Shown piece by piece: positions 10,558 to 20,813 of a stretch of 64,000 nt of DNA; the stretch's first letter is position 1; the number at the start of each line of letters is the position of its first letter. The stretch covers positions 744,001 through 808,000 of the forward strand of contig NZ_JABACI010000001.1 of the NCBI RefSeq assembly GCF_012524205.1, given 5' to 3'. The position numbers and the translations under genes were made by a program. This DNA comes from Microbacterium salsuginis (GTDB taxonomy: Bacteria > Actinomycetota > Actinomycetes > Actinomycetales > Microbacteriaceae). The notes beneath the pieces were generated by a model. That model was not told the DNA's origin, ran no database searches, and was given only the letters and a program-made list of their open reading frames with translations.

Positions 10558-11871
10558 ATGACACGAGCAATTGCACGTCAGACCTCACGCAGGGCATCGC
10601 GCTGGGTGGCCGCCGGAGCGGCCGCGCTCGCCGGCGCACTCGTCCTCGCCGGATGCGGGCGCACCGACGGGCCCACCGGCGGAGGCGACAACGGCGGGGG
10701 CGAGGCGATCGACGACTCCCCCGCGTCCGGCACCGTCCAGGTGTGGGCGATGGGGAACGAGGGCGAAGTGCTCGACGAGCTCGCCGCCCAGTTCGAGGAG
10801 GAGAACCCCGACGTCACGATCGAGGTCACAGCCGTTCCGTGGGAGAGCGCCCACGACCGCATCGCCACCGCCATCGCGGGCGGCGAGACCCCGGACGTCA
10901 CGATGGTCGGCACGACGTGGGTGGGCGAGTTCGCCGCGACCGGCGCCTTCGAGCCGACGCCCGACGGGCTCGTCGACGAGTCCTCGTTCTTCGAGGGCTC
11001 GTGGGACACCACCGTCGTGGACGACGTCGCGTACGGCGTGCCGTGGTACGTCGACACGCGCGTGCTCTACTACCGCACGGACCTCGCCGAGCAGGCCGGC
11101 CTGGAGCCACCGACCACCTGGGACGAGTACAAGTCCTTCACGCAGGCGCTGCAGTCGGCCGGCGCGCAGTGGGGCGTCTCGCTGCCGCCCGGCGGCTTCG
11201 ACTCGTGGCAGTACATCACTCCGCTCGCATGGCAGCAGGGCGGCGACATCCTGAACGAGGACGGCGCGGAGTTCACCTTCGACACCCCGGAGTGGGAGGA
11301 GGCCTTCTCGTTCTACACGAGCTTCTTCGAGGAGGGCATCGCCGAACCGCGGCGTCTCGAGGGCGGCGAGATCGAGCAGGCGTTCATCAACGGCGAGGTC
11401 GGCGCGTTCTACAGCGGGCCGTTCCACGTGAGCCTGCTGCTCGAACAGGGCGGCGAGGAGTTCGCCGACAAGTTCGGAGTGGCCATGGTGCCCGGTGCCG
11501 ACAGTCGCACGAGCTTCACCGGCGGTGGCAACCTCGCGGTGTTCGAAGACACCGACAACCGGGATGCCTCGTGGAAGTTCGTCCGGTGGCTGAGCCAGCC
11601 TGAGACCCAGATCCAGTGGTACGACATCTCCACCGACCTGCCGAGCGTGCAGGCGGCGTGGGAGGACCCGACCTTCGCCGAGGACCCCTACCTCAGCGTC
11701 TTCGGCGATCAGCTGCAGGACTCGAAGGCTCCGCCGGCCATCCCCACGTGGGCACAGGTCTCGGCCGTCATCGATCAGGAGCTCGAGAAGGCCACGCGGG
11801 GTGAGACGACGCCCGCCGACGCGGTCGCGACCATCCAGCAGCAGGCGACGTCGATCGGCACCGGGCAGTAG
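10558..11871 (+). CDS. Sugar ABC transporter substrate-binding lipoprotein
   Basis: A 437-residue extracellular solute-binding protein of the family-1 (sugar) type. It has a Sec signal with lipobox LAGC near residue 30, then a Gly/Glu/Asp linker and the mature domain starting VQVWAMGNEGEVLDEL. The ATG at 10558 has GGAGG at about -10. It heads the operon with two MalF/MalG-like permeases and a GH1 glycosidase; no ATPase is encoded here, so it probably shares a general MsiK-type ATPase elsewhere, as is common for actinobacterial sugar importers. Confidence 0.9.
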   Translation: MTRAIARQTSRRASRWVAAGAAALAGALVLAGCGRTDGPTGGGDNGGGEAIDDSPASGTVQVWAMGNEGEVLDELAAQFEEENPDVTIEVTAVPWESAHDRIATAIAGGETPDVTMVGTTWVGEFAATGAFEPTPDGLVDESSFFEGSWDTTVVDDVAYGVPWYVDTRVLYYRTDLAEQAGLEPPTTWDEYKSFTQALQSAGAQWGVSLPPGGFDSWQYITPLAWQQGGDILNEDGAEFTFDTPEWEEAFSFYTSFFEEGIAEPRRLEGGEIEQAFINGEVGAFYSGPFHVSLLLEQGGEEFADKFGVAMVPGADSRTSFTGGGNLAVFEDTDNRDASWKFVRWLSQPETQIQWYDISTDLPSVQAAWEDPTFAEDPYLSVFGDQLQDSKAPPAIPTWAQVSAVIDQELEKATRGETTPADAVATIQQQATSIGTGQ

Positions 11872-11882
11872 GACCGCGACCC

Positions 11883-12848
11883 ATGTCCACGCTCTCGACA
11901 CCGGCGGCGCCGGCATCGGCACCTCCTGCATCGGCACCGTCGCGCGGCCGCACCCCCCGGGTGCGCGCCTCGCGGCGGAGCCGGCGCATGACGCTCACCG
12001 CATGGTTGTTCTCACTGCCGTTCGTCGTGCTGTTCCTGGTGTTCATGGCGGGGCCGATCGTGGCCTCGCTGGGCATGAGCTTCACCGACATGACCACGCG
12101 CGACCTCGAGACGCCGTTCCAGGTGAACCTCGTCGGCTTCGACAACTACGTGCGCCTGTTCCAGGATCCGCGGTTCCTGCGGTCGCTCCTGAACACCTTC
12201 GTGTTCGTCATCGTCGCGGTGCCGCTCACGATGGCGCTCGCCCTGGCGGTCGCGCTGGCCCTCGACAAGGGCATCCGCCGGTTCCGCACGGTGTTCCGCG
12301 TCGGCTATTACGCCCCCGTCGTCACCAGCATCGTCGCGATCGCGATCGTGTGGCGGTTCATCCTGCAGCCGGACGGGCTCCTCAACGGCTTCCTGTCCCT
12401 TCTCGGCATCCAGGGTCCGGACTGGCTGCAGAGCACGACGTGGGCACTGCCGTCGCTCATCATGATGGCGGTCTGGCGCAACATCGGCACGCTCATGGTG
12501 ATCTTCCTCGCGGCGCTCCAGGGCGTGCCTCGCGAGCACCATGAGGCCGCGATGGTCGACGGTGCGAACGTCTGGCAGCGATTCACGAACATCACGATCC
12601 CCGCGATGCGGCCGGCGCTGCTGTTCGCGGCGGTGATCACGGGCATCGGCTTCCTGCAGTTCTTCGAGGAGCCGTACGTCATGACCCAGGGCGGACCGCT
12701 CGACGCGACGCTCTCGACGGCGATGTACACGTACGACCAGTTCGGCTTCGGCAACTACGCCTACGCCTCGGCGGCCAGCTACGTCCTGTTCATCGCGATC
12801 GTGATCCTGTCGCTCATCCAGTTCCGCTTCCTCGGAAGGAAGGACTGA
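11883..12848 (+). CDS. Sugar ABC transporter permease (MalF-like)
   Basis: A 321-residue inner-membrane permease with six predicted membrane segments after a charged, Pro/Ala-rich N-terminus. The EAA motif, EHHEAAMVDGANVWQRFTNI, near residues 220-239, contacts the ATPase. It starts 11 bp after the binding-protein gene and is followed after 1 bp by the second permease, so the genes form one transcription unit. Confidence 0.9.
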   Translation: MSTLSTPAAPASAPPASAPSRGRTPRVRASRRSRRMTLTAWLFSLPFVVLFLVFMAGPIVASLGMSFTDMTTRDLETPFQVNLVGFDNYVRLFQDPRFLRSLLNTFVFVIVAVPLTMALALAVALALDKGIRRFRTVFRVGYYAPVVTSIVAIAIVWRFILQPDGLLNGFLSLLGIQGPDWLQSTTWALPSLIMMAVWRNIGTLMVIFLAALQGVPREHHEAAMVDGANVWQRFTNITIPAMRPALLFAAVITGIGFLQFFEEPYVMTQGGPLDATLSTAMYTYDQFGFGNYAYASAASYVLFIAIVILSLIQFRFLGRKD

Positions 12849-12849
12849 C

Positions 12850-13737
12850 GTGGCAACCGTCGCCCCTACCGCCGTGTCCACGCCGCGCGAGACGGATTCG
12901 CGGCCCGCGGGCACGCGCCGCCGCGGCAACACCCGCTGGTGGCTCTACATCGTGCTGTTCCTCGGCCTCGTCGCGATGGTGATGCCCTTCATCTGGATGA
13001 TCCTCGGGTCGTTCAAGACGGATGCCGAGATCCGGCAGTACCCGACGGAGTTCCTGCCGCGCGAGCCCACCGTCGAGAACTACGAGACCCTGTTCGGGCG
13101 CCTGGATTTCACGACGTTCTTCATCAACAGCATCGTGGTGGCGGTGTTCGTGACCCTCGGCAACATCGTGTTCTGCTCGATGATCGGGTACGCGCTGGCC
13201 AAACTCGAGTTCCGCGGCAAGAAGCTGCTGTTCGCGCTCGTGCTGGGCACGCTCATGGTCCCGGGAGTCGTGACGTTCGTTCCGCTGTTCGTCCTCACGG
13301 CGAACCTCGGGCTCGTCAACTCGTACCCGGGGCTGATCCTGCCGTTCCTCATCTCGCCGCTCGGGGTGTTCCTCATGCGGCAGTTCATGCTGAGCCTCCC
13401 CGACGAGCTCATCGAGGCGGCGCGCATCGACGGAGCGAGCGAATGGCGCATCTTCCTCCGGGTCATCATGCCCCTCTGCGGTCCGGCTGTCGCGACGCTC
13501 GCGATCCTGACCTTCCTCGCCAGCTGGAACAACTTCCTGTGGCCGCTGGTCGTCGCCACCACCGAGGACATGTACACGCTGCCCGTCGCGCTCGCCCTCT
13601 ACTCGGTGGGTCAGAACGCCGCACGCTACGGCCTCATGATGGCCGGCGCCGTCGTCGTGGTCGTGCCCGTGCTCGCTGTCTTCGTGATCCTGCAGCGGTA
13701 CTTCGTGCAGGGCATCGCACTCACCGGCATCAAATGA
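12850..13737 (+). CDS. Sugar ABC transporter permease (MalG-like)
   Basis: A 295-residue permease beginning with GTG one base after the stop of the first permease, with an AGGAAGGA ribosome site inside that gene. The MalG-type EAA motif DELIEAARIDGASEWRIF is near residues 190-207 and six hydrophobic segments are visible. It would form the heterodimeric membrane channel of the sugar importer with the preceding gene product. Confidence 0.9.
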   Translation: MATVAPTAVSTPRETDSRPAGTRRRGNTRWWLYIVLFLGLVAMVMPFIWMILGSFKTDAEIRQYPTEFLPREPTVENYETLFGRLDFTTFFINSIVVAVFVTLGNIVFCSMIGYALAKLEFRGKKLLFALVLGTLMVPGVVTFVPLFVLTANLGLVNSYPGLILPFLISPLGVFLMRQFMLSLPDELIEAARIDGASEWRIFLRVIMPLCGPAVATLAILTFLASWNNFLWPLVVATTEDMYTLPVALALYSVGQNAARYGLMMAGAVVVVVPVLAVFVILQRYFVQGIALTGIK

Positions 13738-13793
13738 AGCGGAGACCGGATGCTGCGGCATCCGTCCCTCGAAACGAAAGGATCATCGCCACG

Positions 13794-14957
13794 ATGAGCT
13801 TCCCCGAAGGGTTCCTGTGGGGCGCGTCGACCGCCGCCCACCAGATCGAAGGCGGCAACGTCAACTCCGACTGGTGGCAGCGAGAGTGGGGGCACCTGCC
13901 CGGCGCACCGGTGGAGGCGCCCTCGGGCGACGCGGCCGACAGCTACCACCGCTACCCCGAGGACATGGCGCTGCTGGCGGACGCCGGCCTCGCGGCCTAC
14001 CGCTTCAGCATCGAGTGGGCGCGGATCGAGCCGGAGCGGGGCTGGTTCTCACGCGCGGCGATCGACCATTACCGGCGTATGGTGCACACCGCGCGCGACG
14101 CCGGACTGCAGCCGGTGGTGACCCTGCACCACTTCACGAATCCGATCTGGCTCGCCCGCGACGGCGGATGGCTGACGGATGCTGCGGTCGACGCGTTCCG
14201 CCGCTACGTCGAGGCGGCCCTGCCTGTCCTCGAGGACGTGTCGCTGGTGTGCACGATCAACGAGCCGAACATGGTGTCGGTGCTCGCCGACCCCGACGTG
14301 GGCTTCCCGTCGATCGGGCTGCCTCCGGGCGTGCCGGCGGTCACGGATCGGCTCATCGCCGCTCACCGCGGAGCCCTCGACCTGGTGCGCTCGGCGGGAG
14401 CGGCCGCCGGCTGGTCGGTGGCGACCCAGGCGTATCAGCCGGAGCCGGGCGCCGAAGCGGTCGCGGCCGAGTACGGGGCATCCCGCGAAGACGTCTTCCT
14501 CGATGCGGCCGAAGGCGACGACTGGATCGGCGTGCAGGCGTACACCCGCACGAAGATCGGCCCCGAGGGACCGCTGCCCATCCCGGAGGATGCCGAGCGA
14601 ACCCTCACCGGATGGGAGTACTACCCGCCCGCGGTGGGCGAGGGCATCCGCCATGCGTGGCAGCGCGCGAAGGCGCCGGTCTACGTCACCGAGAACGGCA
14701 TCGCCACCGCCGACGACCAGCGGCGCATCGATTACACGACCGGTGCCCTGGAGGCCGTGCTCTCGTGCATCGCCGACGGCGTCGACGTGCGCGGCTATCT
14801 GCACTGGAGTGCGCTCGACAACTACGAGTGGGGCAGCTTCCGGCCGACGTTCGGTCTCATCGGCTGGGATCCCGAGACGTTCGAACGGCACCCCAAGCCG
14901 AGCCTGGGCTGGCTGGGGCGCGTGGCGCGCGCGAACGCGCTCTCCCCCGGTCGTTGA
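13794..14957 (+). CDS. Glycoside hydrolase family 1 beta-glucosidase
   Basis: A 387-residue cytoplasmic GH1 enzyme. It begins with the family signature FPEGFLWGASTAAHQIEGG, carries the acid/base Glu in TINEPN (about residue 158) and the nucleophile Glu in YVTENG (about residue 300). It is shorter than the 440-480 residues usual for GH1, with loops trimmed. AAAGGA precedes the ATG by about 10 bases. It follows two sugar permeases and would hydrolyse imported beta-gluco-oligosaccharides; if the nearby secreted enzyme is a beta-1,2-glucanase, sophoro-oligosaccharides are plausible (inference). Its TGA lies inside a dispersed repeat. Confidence 0.88.
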   Translation: MSFPEGFLWGASTAAHQIEGGNVNSDWWQREWGHLPGAPVEAPSGDAADSYHRYPEDMALLADAGLAAYRFSIEWARIEPERGWFSRAAIDHYRRMVHTARDAGLQPVVTLHHFTNPIWLARDGGWLTDAAVDAFRRYVEAALPVLEDVSLVCTINEPNMVSVLADPDVGFPSIGLPPGVPAVTDRLIAAHRGALDLVRSAGAAAGWSVATQAYQPEPGAEAVAAEYGASREDVFLDAAEGDDWIGVQAYTRTKIGPEGPLPIPEDAERTLTGWEYYPPAVGEGIRHAWQRAKAPVYVTENGIATADDQRRIDYTTGALEAVLSCIADGVDVRGYLHWSALDNYEWGSFRPTFGLIGWDPETFERHPKPSLGWLGRVARANALSPGR

Positions 14958-15018
14958 GCGAGCAAAGCGAGACGAAACGCGCCAAGCGGTCCACGGCCTT
15001 CGTCTCCTCGCTCAACGA
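14948..15018. repeat. Dispersed inverted repeat forming both 3' ends of two convergent genes
   Basis: GGTCGTTGAGCGAGCAAAG and GCGAGACGAA on the left face TTCGTCTCCTCGCTCAACGACG on the right, separated by about 20 bases. The left TTGA supplies the stop of the GH1 gene and the right TCAA supplies, on the other strand, the stop of the TetR gene. It belongs to the same repeat family as 5605-5677 and probably serves as a bidirectional terminator. Confidence 0.8.
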
Positions 15019-15656
15019 CGAGGCGGCGGCAGCAGGTACCCGCGCACGAACTCCTCGAACAGCGGCACCATGTCGACCTGTTCGTCGAGCAGCCATTGCA
15101 GCTGGATGCCGTCCATGACGGCGCTGATCAGGCGAGCGGCCAGCGCCGGATCGATGTCGGCGCGCACCTCGCCGGCCTCCTGACCGGCGCGCAGCAGCTC
15201 TTCGGCGTTCCGCGCGCCCGACCGGTACCGCTCGGCGAAGTCGGCGTGGGATGGATGCTCCGAATCGGTCGCCTCCGCCGAGACGATCGCATACAGCGAC
15301 GTCAGACCGCGCGTGGTCTGGTTGTACGCCACGACCTTCTCGGCCTGCTGCACGAGCGTGTGCTCGGCGGGATCCCCCGCGGCCTGCCGCACCTTCTCGT
15401 CGCGCTGGCGGAGGACCTCCACGAAGAGCTCCTCCTTGTCGGCGAAATGGTGCATGAGGCCCGCGGGAGTGAGCCCGACACGCTTCGCGATCTCGCGCAA
15501 CGACCCGCTGTGGAAGCCGGTGCGCGAGAAGACCGCCAGCGCCTCGTCGACGATGGCCTGCCGGCGCGCCTGGCCCTTGGCATAGCTGCCGCGGGGTCCG
15601 CGCGGGGTCCCGGTCGACGGCGCAGGCGCCGCTGCCGCGCTCTCTTCCGCGCTCAC
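15012..15656 (-). CDS. TetR-family transcriptional regulator of the sugar locus
   Basis: A 214-residue regulator. The N-terminal helix-turn-helix is clear (GSLREIAKRVGLTPAGLMHHF, about residues 50-70) and is preceded by an Ala/Pro/Gly-rich leader. The C-terminal ligand domain is all alpha. It lies 34 bp downstream of the secreted glucanase gene on the same strand, so the two are probably co-transcribed. Palindromes at 10434-10454 and 17307-17327 before the two transcription units of the locus are its likely operators. The last codons and stop are contributed by a dispersed repeat. Confidence 0.85.
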   Translation of the reverse strand: MSAEESAAAAPAPSTGTPRGPRGSYAKGQARRQAIVDEALAVFSRTGFHSGSLREIAKRVGLTPAGLMHHFADKEELFVEVLRQRDEKVRQAAGDPAEHTLVQQAEKVVAYNQTTRGLTSLYAIVSAEATDSEHPSHADFAERYRSGARNAEELLRAGQEAGEVRADIDPALAARLISAVMDGIQLQWLLDEQVDMVPLFEEFVRGYLLPPPRR

Positions 15657-15690
15657 CGCTTCCTCCCGTCCGCGCCGGGGCGCCGTCCAC

Positions 15691-17250
15691 TCACTCGTCG
15701 CCGTGTGCCGGTCCGCGCCAGGACGATCCGAAGTCCTGCTGCCGCATCGCGGGGCGCAGCCGGTCCTCCATGTCGCGGTCGACGAAGTAGTCCTTCAGAG
15801 TATCCCCGGTCAGCGCGTTGCCGATCGCCGCCATGATCATCGACTGGTCGAGCGACAGGTACCGCTCGGCGATGGTCCCGCTGCGGACGGCGACCGAGTC
15901 ATAGAATCCACCCGGCCCGTACGCACCGAGTTCGTCCTCGATGCGGCTCAGGTTGTCGAGCACGCCCTCCCGGTCGTACGGCAGCGCGAGGAACGCCGCA
16001 TGCGGCGTCACCACGCCGTCGCCGAACTCCGGCTCGGCGTTCGCGCCCATGCTGCAGCCGGGGTGGTCGATGTCCACATCGGTGTGCTCGGCATCCGAGA
16101 AGTACCCGTCCGAGCGCATGCCCGCGAGATCGACGCCGTACTCGGAGTAGCCCCCGAACGGGTTGCTGGCGGGCGAGAAGCCCCAGTAGCCGTAGCCGGC
16201 GTCATCGAGGCCGTGGTGCTTGTGCACGGCGACGGTGATCGGGTGGTTGAGGCGCCACGACCGCGGCCCCCACTTCTCCTCCGGCACCAGCAGATCGGGC
16301 ATGAGCGCCTCGAACATGCTGCCTCCCCATGCCGGCACGAACGACATGCCGGCGTAGGAATACACGCCTTCCCACACCTCGAATCCGTCGTACGTGCGGT
16401 ACTCGCCGGTCGGCAGCTGCTCCTGCCAGTCCCAGTCGCAGCCCGGCGGCATGGTGCGGTGCGTTCCGTACAGCGCCGTCGCGGGGATCTGCCCGTTCGC
16501 GATGCCGAGATAGGTGGCGATGCGGCTCTCGCTGACCGTCGTGTCGTAGTGGTGGCACGTGTAGTAGACCGTCTCGCCCGACCCGTTGTACATCGGCGCT
16601 GCGGTGCTGCAGTCTGGCGGCGCTGCCTCCCAGAACCCTCCGCGGTTCGTGCCGGCGGGCAGTCCCGGTGCGCCTTCGGGGTTGAAGAACGCCGAGAAGT
16701 CCATCGAGTCGTAGAGCGCATCGGCCTGCCCCGCGAGCGATGGCTCCGCCTCGCGGACGATGCGGAGCGCCGCGGCGAGCCAGCCGTTGTCGACGGTGCT
16801 GAGGAACGGGTGCACCGCGTCGCCCGAGTCCGGCCACGTCGTCAGCTTGGCGCCGGTGGCCGGGTCGTACCAGTTGTAGAACATGCCGCTGGCGCCGTTG
16901 CGCTCGAGCGTCCCGAGTGTCGCGAGCGTCGTCGCCATTCGGTCTCGGGCCTCGTCGGCAGACAGGATGCCGAGGTCACGGGCGGTGACGGTCGACCACA
17001 GGTATCCGCCGATGTTGGTCGGCGACGTGTACGCGCCCACGGTCGCGAGATCACCGGTGATGTTGTCGGACGGAAGCCCGGTCTCCTCGTCGGTCATGGC
17101 GTCCAGAGAGGTCCAGGTGTCGATCGCCCACCGCTCGAGCAGATCGTTCCCCGGTCTGCCCTGGCCGTTCTCAGCTGCCGCAGGCACTGCGATCGTCAGT
17201 CCTGTGGCGATCATCCCGGCCACGGCCACCGCGCTCACCCATCGCTTCAT
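15691..17250 (-). CDS. Secreted glycoside hydrolase resembling GH144 beta-1,2-glucanase (glucoamylase-like domain)
   Basis: A 519-residue exported protein. The signal peptide is MKRWVSAVAVAGMIATG through AAA-EN at about residue 27. The rest matches the 'putative glucoamylase' (PF10091-like) architecture that includes GH144 endo-beta-1,2-glucanases: AWGGSMFEALMPDLLVPE, GYGYWGFSPASNP, GGYSEYGVD and TPHAAFLALPYD. The ATG at 17250 is chosen because it gives the signal peptide and has GAGCG upstream. With the ABC importer and GH1 enzyme it suggests outside depolymerisation and inside hydrolysis of a beta-glucan. Family assignment is from motif memory; substrate is inferred. Confidence 0.7.
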   Translation of the reverse strand: MKRWVSAVAVAGMIATGLTIAVPAAAENGQGRPGNDLLERWAIDTWTSLDAMTDEETGLPSDNITGDLATVGAYTSPTNIGGYLWSTVTARDLGILSADEARDRMATTLATLGTLERNGASGMFYNWYDPATGAKLTTWPDSGDAVHPFLSTVDNGWLAAALRIVREAEPSLAGQADALYDSMDFSAFFNPEGAPGLPAGTNRGGFWEAAPPDCSTAAPMYNGSGETVYYTCHHYDTTVSESRIATYLGIANGQIPATALYGTHRTMPPGCDWDWQEQLPTGEYRTYDGFEVWEGVYSYAGMSFVPAWGGSMFEALMPDLLVPEEKWGPRSWRLNHPITVAVHKHHGLDDAGYGYWGFSPASNPFGGYSEYGVDLAGMRSDGYFSDAEHTDVDIDHPGCSMGANAEPEFGDGVVTPHAAFLALPYDREGVLDNLSRIEDELGAYGPGGFYDSVAVRSGTIAERYLSLDQSMIMAAIGNALTGDTLKDYFVDRDMEDRLRPAMRQQDFGSSWRGPAHGDE

Positions 17251-17306
17251 CGCGCTCTCCTCGTCGAAAGCGGTTCCGCCCGGGCGGAACCGTCGGTGCG
17301 CAAAAC

Positions 17307-17327
17307 CTAACACGCGGCAGGTATTGG
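17307..17327. promoter_or_regulatory. Palindrome upstream of the glucanase-tetR unit, putative TetR operator
   Basis: CTAACACG-CGGCA-GGTATTGG has the same spacing and half-site (CTAAYACC / GGTRTTAG) as the palindrome at 10434-10454 in front of the ABC importer. It lies about 60 bp upstream of the glucanase start. The shared site implies co-regulation of the two transcription units. Confidence 0.5.
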
Positions 17328-17435
17328 CGAAAGGAGCCGCATCCGCTCTCTCACGCTGTTCTCACGGAGGCCGAGCCGGTAGCACCCGCCACCGGATCAG
17401 GCGAGCGATGAGGCTGCCCCGGACGGGCCGGGGAC

Positions 17436-18914
17436 TCAGCGCGGGGCGTGAGCCTCGAGGAATTCGTACACGTCCGTCGTGTCGACGCCGGGGAAGGCGC
17501 CCGTCGGCAGCGTCGCGAGCAGCGTGCGCGGCGTGCGGACGTTGGGCCACGAGTTCTCACGCCACGCGGCCTCGAGCTCGGCGGGCGCACGGCGGCAGCA
17601 CACCTCGACGGAGTGCTTCGACACCCCGCGGTTCGGGGTGTCGCGCCCGAGGAACCACTTCGTGTCGTCGAAGCGCACCCCCACCGACACCGAATGCGCC
17701 CCCTCGCTTGACAGCTCGACGCGGGCCGTGCACCAGTACGTGCCGTTCCCGGTGTCGGTGTACTGGTAGTACGGGTTGAAGTGGTCGTCGACGTCGAACA
17801 CGACGCGCGAGGTCCAGCGACGGCAGCACATCTGCCCCTCGATCGAGCCGAGCCGGTCGGTCGGGAAGTTCACGTCGTCGTTCTCGTACGCCTTCGTGAT
17901 CGTGCCGGATTCGTGCACCTTGAGGAAGTGCACCGGGATGCCGAGGTGCACGGTGGCGAGATTGGTGAAGCGGTGCGCGGCGGTCTCGTACGAGACCGAG
18001 TACGCGTCGCGCAGGTCTTCGATCGAGATGGCGCGATCCTTCTTCGCCTCCTGCAGGAACGGCACCGCGTGCGATTCGGGAATGAGCAGCGCACCCGTGA
18101 GGTAGTTCGTCTCCACGCGCTGGCGCAGGAACTCCGCATACGAGGTGGGCTCGCGATGCCCCAGGATCCGGCTCGACAGCGCCTGCAGTACCGCCGTGCG
18201 CGGGTCGCCCTTCGACGCGAGGCGGCTGGAGAGATAGAGCCTGCCGTTCTTGATGTCGGCGACTGACCGGGTGGTCTGCGGCAGATCGGGCACGTAGTGC
18301 AGTGTGAAGCCCAGGTGAGCAGCGATGTCGGATGCGGTGCGCTGGGTCAGTGGCCCACCGGGGTGGTCGACGGCTTCGAGCAGGGCGCGCGCCTGGTCCT
18401 CGAGTTCGGCGAAGTAGTTGTTCTGGGTCCGCATCAGCCTGCGAAGAGCGACGTTCGCGCGCCGGGCCTCCTCAGGCGTGGCGGCGCGCTCGTCGCGCAG
18501 CCGTTCGATCTCGCCCTGCAGCGCGAGCATCGCCTTCAGCGCCTCGGTCGGCACGGTCTTTCCGATGCGGAACGGGGGGATGCCGAGCGCCTGGAACGTC
18601 TGACCGCGCATGGCCCGCTCGAGCGAGATCTCGAGGGTCGCGCGCTCGTCGAGCGGCTCCGACTCCAGCAGCGCGTCGATCGACGCTCCGAGGGCGCGAG
18701 CGATCGCCTGCAGAAGGGTGAGCTTGGGCTCGCGCCGGCCGTTCTCGATCATGGACAGCTGGCTCGGAGCACGATCGACGGCCGCCGCCAGCTCTTCGAG
18801 CCGCATGCCGCGGTCGCTGCGCAGCTGCCGGATGCGCCGGCCGATCGTGAGTGCGTCCACACCCTCATCGTCGGGGAGTTCTGCCGCGGGCCGACCGGTG
18901 AACGTCGTCGTCAT
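17436..18914 (-). CDS. ramB: RamB-like short-chain fatty acyl transcriptional regulator
   Basis: A 492-residue regulator with an N-terminal XRE/HTH_3 domain (LEELAAAVDRAPSQLSMIEN, about residues 40-59), a coiled central region, an ImmA/IrrE-like (DUF955) segment (YAEFLRQRVETNYLTGALLI), and a Cys-rich C-terminal domain with MCCRRWTSR and SVEVCCRRAP. This is the architecture of RamB, which controls glyoxylate-cycle genes in Corynebacterium and Mycobacterium. It is divergent from malate synthase with about 205 bp between starts, consistent with regulation of aceB and itself. The paired cysteines may bind a metal or cluster; this is not established here. Confidence 0.85.
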   Translation of the reverse strand: MTTTFTGRPAAELPDDEGVDALTIGRRIRQLRSDRGMRLEELAAAVDRAPSQLSMIENGRREPKLTLLQAIARALGASIDALLESEPLDERATLEISLERAMRGQTFQALGIPPFRIGKTVPTEALKAMLALQGEIERLRDERAATPEEARRANVALRRLMRTQNNYFAELEDQARALLEAVDHPGGPLTQRTASDIAAHLGFTLHYVPDLPQTTRSVADIKNGRLYLSSRLASKGDPRTAVLQALSSRILGHREPTSYAEFLRQRVETNYLTGALLIPESHAVPFLQEAKKDRAISIEDLRDAYSVSYETAAHRFTNLATVHLGIPVHFLKVHESGTITKAYENDDVNFPTDRLGSIEGQMCCRRWTSRVVFDVDDHFNPYYQYTDTGNGTYWCTARVELSSEGAHSVSVGVRFDDTKWFLGRDTPNRGVSKHSVEVCCRRAPAELEAAWRENSWPNVRTPRTLLATLPTGAFPGVDTTDVYEFLEAHAPR

Positions 18915-18934
18915 GGCGCGATTCTGTCATGAAA

Positions 18935-18950
18935 GCAGAACTTTCACGAA
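18935..18950. promoter_or_regulatory. Candidate RamB-binding site in the ramB/aceB intergenic region
   Basis: GCAGAACTTTCACGAA resembles the corynebacterial RamB motif (A/C)A(A/G)AACTTTGC(A/G)AA(A/C), with the CAGAACTTT part exact and a one-base slip in the second half. It lies just upstream of the ramB start in the AT-richer part of the divergent promoter. Motif similarity only. Confidence 0.35.
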
Positions 18951-19119
18951 ACTTCACAGCGGAATCTGTCGTGATCGACCGGAATCTTCACCGGATAGTG
19001 AGAACACGACGAACCGCCGATTGATCCAGAACGCGGATCACGGGACGCCTCCACCCAGCGCACACGCCGGGACGCGGCATCCCCCGACTCTCCAGCACTG
19101 GTCATAGGAAGACAGAGAA

Positions 19120-20784
<1,665 letters not shown>

Positions 20785-20813
20785 CCGCACCCGGCTCCAG
20801 AAGGAAGATTGAC

